This document shows, in pieces, positions 58,793 through 64,000 of a stretch of DNA of 64,000 nt (positions within the stretch are counted from its first letter, which is position 1; each line of letters opens with the position of its first letter). The position numbers and the translations under genes were made by a program. The notes under the pieces were generated by a model. That model was not told where the DNA came from. It searched no databases and was given only the letters and a program-made list of their open reading frames with translations. Location of the stretch: positions 186,001-250,000 of the forward strand of contig NZ_RKLT01000001.1 of assembly GCF_019599505.1 (NCBI RefSeq). The letters run 5' to 3'. This DNA is from Haloarcula nitratireducens. GTDB lineage: Archaea > Halobacteriota > Halobacteria > Halobacteriales > Haloarculaceae.

Positions 58793-59824
58793 TCAGCGGC
58801 GGTGACCCCAACGCTCGCCGTCCTCGGCGTAGCGGGCCGAGACGATGCGGTTGAACTGATCGTCGGAGAGCGAGATGTCCGTCGCGCCGACGTTCTCGTT
58901 CAGTTGGTCGACGGTACGCGCGCCGACGATGGGGACGCAGGTGAAGTCGGGCTGCTCGATGAGCCAGCGGAGCGCGACCTGCGCGGGCGTCGCGTCCAGC
59001 TCGTCGGCGACGGCGCGGACCTCGTCTAAGACGTGCCAGCCGCGCTCGGAGAGGTAGTACTCGTCGAAGCGGTCGTCGAGCGAGCCGCGCGAGCCCTCCG
59101 GTCCCTCGATGGCCGTCGGGTCGTCGTCGTCCGTGCGCTCGTACTTCCCGGTGAGGAAGCCGCCCGCCAGCGGCGAGTACGGACAGACGGCCATCTCCTG
59201 GTCGGCACAGACGTCGAGGTAGTCCTTCACGTCGTCGCGGTAGCCCGCGTGGAACAGCGGTTGCGTGACCTCGAAGCGCTCGAAGTCCTCGACGTCGGAC
59301 TTCCAGAGCGCCTTCGTCAGCTGCCAGGCGGCCATCGTCGACGCGCCGAGGTAGTTGACCTTCCCCTTCCGGACGAGGGTATCGAGCGTCGAGAGCGTCT
59401 CCTCGACGTCCGCCTCCTCGTCCCAGCGGTGGATGTAGTAGAGGTCGAGGTAGTCCGTGCCGAGGCGGTCCAGCGTCCCCTCGATCTGGTCGCGGATGTG
59501 CTTGCGGCCCAGCCCCGAGTCGTTCGGGCCGGGTTCGCCCCAGCCGTCGAAGGGGAAGTAGACCTTCGACGCGAGGACGAAGTCAGAGCGGTCGTGGTCC
59601 TCCAGCCACTCGCCGATGAACTCCTCGCTCGTCCCGTGGGGCGATCCGTAGACGTTCGCGGTGTCGATGAAGTTGATGCCGCGTTCCCACGCGGCGTCGA
59701 GCAGCTCGTGGGCCTCCTCTCGCTCCGTCTCGACGACGCCGCCGGTCTTCCGACCGAAGCGCCACGTTCCGAAGCAGAGCTCAGAGACCTTCGTCCCGGT
59801 CGACCCGAGTCGTGTGTACTCCAT
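58793..59824 (-). CDS. Aldo/keto reductase
   Basis: A 343-aa AKR: N-terminal EYTRLGSTGTKVSELCFG, NFIDTANVYGSPHGTSEE (Asp/Tyr), VLASKVYFPFDG (Lys), YLDLYYIHRWDEEADVEETL (His) and the C-terminal NADP loop PIVGARTVDQLNENV. Substrate unknown, closest in form to the YakC/potassium-channel beta-subunit-like AKR7/AKR11 group. Stand-alone gene. Confidence 0.9.
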   Translation of the reverse strand: MEYTRLGSTGTKVSELCFGTWRFGRKTGGVVETEREEAHELLDAAWERGINFIDTANVYGSPHGTSEEFIGEWLEDHDRSDFVLASKVYFPFDGWGEPGPNDSGLGRKHIRDQIEGTLDRLGTDYLDLYYIHRWDEEADVEETLSTLDTLVRKGKVNYLGASTMAAWQLTKALWKSDVEDFERFEVTQPLFHAGYRDDVKDYLDVCADQEMAVCPYSPLAGGFLTGKYERTDDDDPTAIEGPEGSRGSLDDRFDEYYLSERGWHVLDEVRAVADELDATPAQVALRWLIEQPDFTCVPIVGARTVDQLNENVGATDISLSDDQFNRIVSARYAEDGERWGHRR

Positions 59825-59882
59825 GCACGGGCCAACGTGGCGGACGCCAAAAAACCCTTAGTGCGCCCGCAATCCGCGAGAT

Positions 59883-60311
59883 TTACGCTCGCTGCCGCCA
59901 CGCGAGGCCGACGGCCACGACGACGAGCGAGAAGGCCATCAGCGCGAGGTTCGGGATCGAGAAGCCGACGACGCGGTACACCACCGCCGAGCAACTCACC
60001 GCGCCCAACCCGCAGGACGACTGACTCACCTGGAGCCACGAGTGATAGGCGGCGATGCTCCCGCCGAGGACAGCCAGCGGTAGGATCGTCCGCGCGACCT
60101 CGGCCCGGCGCTCGAACGCGGCGACGCCCAGAACCACCACGAGCGGGTACATCAGAATCCGCTGATACCAACAGAGGCGACACGGCGTCAGACCGACGCC
60201 CAGCGAGAAGTAGAGGCTCCCGGCGGTCGCGACGGCGGCGACGAGCGTCGCGAAGCCGAGCAACTGTCGCGCGCCGAGCGGGACCGTTCTGGAGGGCTGA
60301 CTCACAGCCAT
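59883..60311 (-). CDS. Disulfide bond formation protein DsbB
   Basis: A 142-aa four-helix membrane protein with the two redox pairs: PCRLCWYQRI (C44, C47) in the first loop and SSCGLGAVSC (C100, C107) in the second. The CxxC-WYQRI stretch is diagnostic. DsbB re-oxidises DsbA-like partners and passes electrons to quinones. No dsbA gene is visible nearby. Confidence 0.92.
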   Translation of the reverse strand: MAVSQPSRTVPLGARQLLGFATLVAAVATAGSLYFSLGVGLTPCRLCWYQRILMYPLVVVLGVAAFERRAEVARTILPLAVLGGSIAAYHSWLQVSQSSCGLGAVSCSAVVYRVVGFSIPNLALMAFSLVVVAVGLAWRQRA

Positions 60312-60384
60312 CTAAGCGCGCCGCTCCGGAAAAAGCGTTCCGAGCGGTGTGCGTTCTCACGCGGCACGGGCCGGTGCTGTCGGC

Positions 60385-60709
60385 CTCGCCAGCGGTTTCG
60401 TCGCTGGCGAGCCGCGACCAGCGAGAGCGTTTCGGGAAAAGAAAACGGAGAGGGACCGGCGGTCCCTCAAGCAGTCGGGCAGCATTGCTGCCCGACGACG
60501 GCTGAGCCGTGAGCATGGCGAACGCCGTCAGAGCAAGCTCTGACGAGCCTTCGTTCGCTCTGCTCACGAAGACGGGGAAGGGCAGGCAGAGACGGAAGAG
60601 CATCCGGCGGCGAAGCCGCCGGTTCACCGGAATCGCCGCGTTGCGGCGATTCCGGCCTTTTTAGCGTAGATTTTTGCGAGTGGGGGTGCCCACAGGCCGC
60701 AAAGCGGCC
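60385..60709. repeat. Cluster of eight perfect hairpins in a gene-free region
   Basis: Between the DsbB and aCPSF1 genes (60312-60734) perfect inverted repeats crowd together: ctcgccagcg/cgctggcgag (60385-60411), gagggacc/ggtccctc (60450-60468), gtcgggcagca/tgctgcccgac (60474-60496), acggct/agccgt (60498-60510), gtcagagc/gctctgac (60527-60544), ccggcggc/gccgccgg (60604-60622), a 13-bp stem ccggaatcgccgc (60627-60639) with its partner at 60643-60655, and ggccgc/gcggcc (60695-60709). The 13-bp stem is followed by cctttttag. A repeat element or a structured RNA; no protein frame seen. Confidence 0.75.
60643..60662 (+). terminator. Terminator-like hairpin and T tract
   Basis: The 3' arm of the 13-bp stem (60627-60655) is followed by cctttttag, the layout of an intrinsic terminator for rightward transcription. 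There is no rightward gene within about 1.9 kb upstream, so it may belong to a small RNA from the hairpin field, or act as a barrier between flanking leftward genes. Confidence 0.35.
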
Positions 60710-60734
60710 GAGGAAACCCGGTTCGGAAAAGGTA

Positions 60735-62639
60735 CTACTTGAACCGGAACGTCTCCAGGTTCTCCGGCGCGAACGTCCGCAGGTTGTAGTCGTGATACAG
60801 CGACGAGGAGAGGTCCTGCGTGGCGGACTCGTCGCCGTGGACGCAGAGGACCTTCTCCGGGCGGGGGTGCATCGTCTTCACGAAGTTCTCCAGTCCCTGC
60901 CGGTCGGCGTGGCCGGAGAAGCCGTCGATCGTCTCGACGTTCATCTCCAGGGAGACGGTGTCGCCGCCGCCGACGGGGACCTTTCGCTGACCGTTCTGGA
61001 TGCGCCTGCCGAGCGTGTTCTTCGCCTGGTAGTCGACGAGGGTGAGCGTCGAGTCGGCGTCGCCGGCGAGGTGTTCGAGCCAGGACCGACTCGGGCCGGG
61101 CGTTAGCATCTCCGGCGCGGCGAGGACGACGCTCGCTTCGTCGCGGTCGGCGATCTCCTTCCGGTCCTCACTGTCGATGGGGGTGAACTGGTCGGCGAGG
61201 AACGGATTCCGGTCGGCGTCGTGGATGCGCTCCTGTACGTCGTCGCGGAGGTACTCGGGGTAGGTGGTGTGGACCGCCGTGGACTCCCAGATCATGCCGT
61301 CGAGATACACCGGCATCTCGGGGACCTCGTCGCGGCGCATCGCCTCTTCGAGGACGACCATGAGCTCCTGCGCGCGGCCGACGGCGTGGGTCGGGACGAG
61401 AACCGTCCCCTCCCGGTCGGCGGCGTTCCGGACGACCTGCTTGAGCTTCCGCTCGGAGTCGTCCTGGTCGGTCTGGTAGTCGTTTCGGCCGCCGTAGGTC
61501 GATTCGAGGACGAGCGTCTCGACGCGGGGGAACTCGTTGACCGCGCCGTCGAACAGGCGGGTGCTGTCGTAGTGGATGTCCCCGGAGAAGGCGACGTTGT
61601 AGAGGCCGTCGCCGATGTGGAAGTGGACGACCGAGGAGCCGAGCACGTGGCCGGCGCTGTGGAGCGTGAGCTTCACGTCCGGCGCGATGTCGGTCACGTC
61701 GCCGTACTCCAGCGTGATGCAGTGCTTGACCGCTTCGCGGACCATATCCGTGTCGTACGGTCGCTTACCGCCGTTCTCGTCGGCCCGGCCGATGTAATCC
61801 AGCGTCAGGAGGCCGAGTAAGTCCCGCGTCGGCTCGGTGCAGTACACCGGCCCGTCGTAGCCGTGGTCGAACAGCAGCGGGACCAGCGCCGCGTGTTCCG
61901 GGTGGGCGTGCGTGAGGACGACGGCGTCGAGCGAGGACGCGCCGGAGCCGATGGCCTCGGGCACGTCCAGATACGGCTTCTCCGTTCGCTCGCCGGGTTT
62001 GTCCCCACAGTCGACGAGGATGCGCGTGTCGGCCGTCGAGATGATGTACGCCGCCCGTCCCACCTCTCGACAGCCGCCGAGCGTGGTGATGCGGACCCAC
62101 TCTTCGCTGGACATGGGGTCGCGGTGAATCTGCCGGCCGACGCGCTCTAAGATGTCGCGGCGGTCGTCCCGCTCCTGCGTGAGGAAGCTGCGGACGTTCG
62201 CCACCGTCGGCGACTCGATGGGCGGCGTCCGGACCACGTCGGGCGTCCAGCCGACGGCCTTCGTTATCTCCCGGAGCGTCTCGCCGCCGCGGCCGATGAC
62301 GCGGCCGGGCTTCTCGGCCTTGATGACGACCTCGCCCGTATCGGCCAGAAACTGGATGTCGGTGACGCCGGCCTCGTCGGGGACGATGTCCCGAATCTGC
62401 TCCTCGGCCGTGTCGGGCGTCGTGAGGACGTCGGGGTCGGGTCGGACGGTGATGCGCTTCCGGAGCTTCGACGCCAGTCGCCGGACGAGGTCGCCGTCAG
62501 AGGCGAACTCCTTCGGGTCACGCGTGTAGATTACCAGTTCCGGCCCCTCGTAGGTGACCTCGGAGATGGAGATGTGGTTCGGAACCTCTTCGTCGATCGT
62601 TGCTCGTACGTCTTCGAGTTGCTTGTCTACCGTGCTCAT
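60735..62639 (-). CDS. aCPSF1 (FttA) beta-CASP ribonuclease, transcription termination factor
   Basis: A 634-aa archaeal CPSF-type protein: two N-terminal KH domains (PGRVIGRGGETLRE, 111-124), metallo-beta-lactamase core and beta-CASP cap (TLVLESTYGG, THAVGRAQELM, GFSGHADRQGL, VLCVHGDES). aCPSF1 cuts the 3' end of transcripts and ends transcription. The metal motif HxHxDH is HAHPEH (H244, H246, E248, H249), with Glu for Asp; the other ligands (SAGHVLGSSV, SGDIHYDSTR) are intact. The start is at MSTVDKQLEDV. Confidence 0.93.
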   Translation of the reverse strand: MSTVDKQLEDVRATIDEEVPNHISISEVTYEGPELVIYTRDPKEFASDGDLVRRLASKLRKRITVRPDPDVLTTPDTAEEQIRDIVPDEAGVTDIQFLADTGEVVIKAEKPGRVIGRGGETLREITKAVGWTPDVVRTPPIESPTVANVRSFLTQERDDRRDILERVGRQIHRDPMSSEEWVRITTLGGCREVGRAAYIISTADTRILVDCGDKPGERTEKPYLDVPEAIGSGASSLDAVVLTHAHPEHAALVPLLFDHGYDGPVYCTEPTRDLLGLLTLDYIGRADENGGKRPYDTDMVREAVKHCITLEYGDVTDIAPDVKLTLHSAGHVLGSSVVHFHIGDGLYNVAFSGDIHYDSTRLFDGAVNEFPRVETLVLESTYGGRNDYQTDQDDSERKLKQVVRNAADREGTVLVPTHAVGRAQELMVVLEEAMRRDEVPEMPVYLDGMIWESTAVHTTYPEYLRDDVQERIHDADRNPFLADQFTPIDSEDRKEIADRDEASVVLAAPEMLTPGPSRSWLEHLAGDADSTLTLVDYQAKNTLGRRIQNGQRKVPVGGGDTVSLEMNVETIDGFSGHADRQGLENFVKTMHPRPEKVLCVHGDESATQDLSSSLYHDYNLRTFAPENLETFRFK

Positions 62640-62983
62640 AGTGTAGAACGAGTGGGCGGCCTGCTGGCGGTGTCGGCACCGTCGGCAGATCCGGACCGAG
62701 CGTGTGATACGGTCATACAGTTATCCCTGATTCGGCGAGTGACCTCCGGACGGAAACTGCCCGGAAAACCGAGTGTACCCGACTGTAGCCCGCTCGAAAT
62801 ATTAAAGACTTCGCACTCCCGCCCGGCGGCCGTTCGTCGGACCGGGGGCGGTCGCTCGTTCGACCGGGCGTCCGTAGGCCAGGAATCAGGTCGCGACGGT
62901 AGTTACTATCACTCGAAGCCAGTCAGACCCGCGCTTGTAATGCTGGCAGTCGGCTTAAGACCGCCGCAGCCGAACGACGGGCC
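62640..62983. other. Intergenic region with promoters
   Basis: A 344-bp gap between divergent aCPSF1 and the 86-aa gene. It holds the aattattaaag-like A/T stretch (gaaatattaaagac, about 62795-62810) and cggcttaagacc (about 62950) that fit TATA boxes. No coding frame or RNA structure stands out. Confidence 0.5.
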
Positions 62984-63244
62984 ATGGTTTCACCCACCGC
63001 GGTCGAAACCGAGGACGAGTACATCCACGTGCAGTTCCGCGACCCGGATCGGTTCGACGAGATTCGGACGCCCGACTGGGCGGAGAACCCCGCACAGTCC
63101 GTCTCCGAAGGCAGCGAAGTGCGGATGGGGCGGAACGAGGAGACTGACGACTGGGTGGTCGAGGCGGTGCTCTTGAAGAAGAGCGTCGGCGAGGAGAAGG
63201 CCACGGAGGAGGCACGGCAGACAGTCGAAAAAATCGAATCTTGA
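62984..63244 (+). CDS. Small haloarchaeal protein (DUF5611-like, 86 aa)
   Basis: An 86-aa acidic protein: DEYIHVQFRDPDRFDEIRTPDWAE, SEVRMGRNEETDDWVVEAVLL, KKSVGEEKATEEARQTVEKIE. It fits a Halobacteria-wide small family (DUF5611 from memory) of unknown function. The ggcttaagacc box lies about 31 bp before the ATG. Confidence 0.78.
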   Translation: MVSPTAVETEDEYIHVQFRDPDRFDEIRTPDWAENPAQSVSEGSEVRMGRNEETDDWVVEAVLLKKSVGEEKATEEARQTVEKIES

Positions 63245-63345
63245 TCTATCCGCGTTCCGTTGCTGTACGGGACTCGCTCCGGCTTCACGGGGCGCTGGTC
63301 GCCGTCGTCGACGGTCAGGTCGGAGAACGACGGTAGAGTAGACCC

Positions 63346-63930
63346 ATGCCCGCTGCGAGCACTCTCGTCCACGACGAGGCGACGAACGCGACCGTCGGAT
63401 GGACACTACTCGGCGTCGTAGCGCTCACCGCTGTCTCGAGTGCTATCGGCGGGGAATTCCTCCGGGCCGCGTTCGCGTCACTCGTCGTCGCTGTGGCCGC
63501 GCTCCCGGCGCTCGTCCGGGCCGACCGCGAAGTCATGGTTCCGTGGCCGCTACTGGCGCTCACGACCGGGGCCGTCGTCACACTCACTCTCGGCGGGCGC
63601 CCGGAGATCGGCACACCGGTGGCCGTTTCGGGACTGGCGTTGATAGGCGTCGCCGAGCTCGACGCGTTCACGCCGGTCGAGATGAGCCATCGGTTCGCGG
63701 TCGGGTTCGCCGCCCTGACGACGCTGGCCCTTCAGGGGGTCTGGATCGTCGCGCAGTTCTACGCCGACCTGTTTCTCGGGACCGACTACCTCACGACGCA
63801 GGTCGAACTCCAGATGGACATCGTCGTCGTCACGGTTACTGCCCTCGCCGTCGGGCTGCTGTTCCAGTGGTACGTCGGCCGATTCGAACCACCGGGGTCA
63901 CGAGCGTATCACGGGGGCTCGACGGAGTGA
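63346..63930 (+). CDS. Uncharacterised membrane protein with five or six helices
   Basis: A 194-aa membrane protein; helices include VGWTLLGVVALTAVSSAIGG, FASLVVAVAALPALV, WPLLALTTGAVVTLTLGG, FAVGFAALTTLALQGVWIVAQF and VVVTVTALAVGLLFQWYVG. The tail FEPPGSRAYHGGSTE is cytoplasmic by charge. No known family. Start chosen as the first ATG with reasonable composition. Confidence 0.75.
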   Translation: MPAASTLVHDEATNATVGWTLLGVVALTAVSSAIGGEFLRAAFASLVVAVAALPALVRADREVMVPWPLLALTTGAVVTLTLGGRPEIGTPVAVSGLALIGVAELDAFTPVEMSHRFAVGFAALTTLALQGVWIVAQFYADLFLGTDYLTTQVELQMDIVVVTVTALAVGLLFQWYVGRFEPPGSRAYHGGSTE

Positions 63931-64000
63931 TGCCGGTTATCGTGCCTGCCCTGTCCGCTCGTAGAGAACGGATACTGGCTCGGGGACTTCAGTCTGTGCT

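Noticed and set aside
60312..60734. CRISPR array
   Set aside because: The repeats are all different hairpins with no constant repeat-spacer length; no cas gene is present in the window.

Overview
The window is chromosomal DNA from a halophilic archaeon (class Halobacteria). Evidence: very high G+C, strongly acidic proteins, many leaderless genes with a TATA-like box about 25-30 bp before the start codon, a TFB gene, haloarchaeal family proteins (an AglD-like glycosyltransferase, an HVO_0758-type zinc finger, many Halobacteria-only small proteins), Mre11/Rad50, archaeal family-B DNA polymerase, aCPSF1 and a SirR/TroR-type regulator. The genus cannot be fixed from sequence alone. The order (CTAG-type methylase, AglD, mre11-rad50, polB, sufCBD, DtxR regulator) resembles, from memory, the Haloferax volcanii HVO_0794-0863 area, which suggests a conserved core region rather than a genomic island.

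Layout. 1-8.4 kb: tail of a CstA peptide transporter, a cupin pair, a Vms1/eRF1-like protein, a D-2-hydroxyacid dehydrogenase, AroD, a solitary DNA methyltransferase, a soluble chemotaxis-type transducer and TFB. 8.4-23.7 kb: AglD-like N-glycosylation enzyme, a radical-SAM protein with a hairpin-rich insertion, an ABC exporter, zinc-ribbon/Hsp20 pair, FAD oxidoreductase operon, Nudix hydrolase, MFS carrier, aldo/keto reductase, DHH phosphoesterase and an SDR enzyme. 24.2-32 kb: a tightly overlapping minus-strand operon of eight genes encoding a Tad/type IV pilus-like machine (coiled-coil protein, lipoprotein/secreted-like protein, TadA/PilB-type ATPase, TadC/PilC-type membrane platform, four single-helix pseudopilin-like proteins); its last gene is split by a frame change. 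32-41.8 kb: M24 peptidase, mre11-rad50, three small haloarchaeal genes, polB without an intein.

41.9-48.5 kb: sufCBD iron-sulfur assembly operon, trehalose-synthase-like GH13 enzyme, a ferritin-like/DtxR regulator pair and tRNA-Gln(TTG) flanked by pieces of tRNA sequence. 48.5-54 kb: more loosely packed region with tiny genes, gene relics, USP, GNAT, HD hydrolase, LysE carrier, COG1340 coiled-coil protein. 54-64 kb: a GH2-like protein lacking the usual nucleophile, DUF371, an SDR/NmrA protein, endonuclease III, AKR, DsbB, a 330-bp field of perfect hairpins, the aCPSF1 termination ribonuclease with an altered metal motif, and two small proteins.

The most interesting points are the Tad-like operon with its broken distal gene; recurrent short leaderless upstream ORFs that overlap or closely precede real starts (sufC, ferritin-like gene, a small membrane protein); substitutions at catalytic positions in several otherwise intact enzymes (aCPSF1 HxHxEH, GH2 nucleophile, TreS NFD, M24 ligands, Vms1-like TGR); and two hairpin-rich sequences, one inside a protein gene. 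All functional calls come from reading the sequence and from memory of the families; no database search was run.
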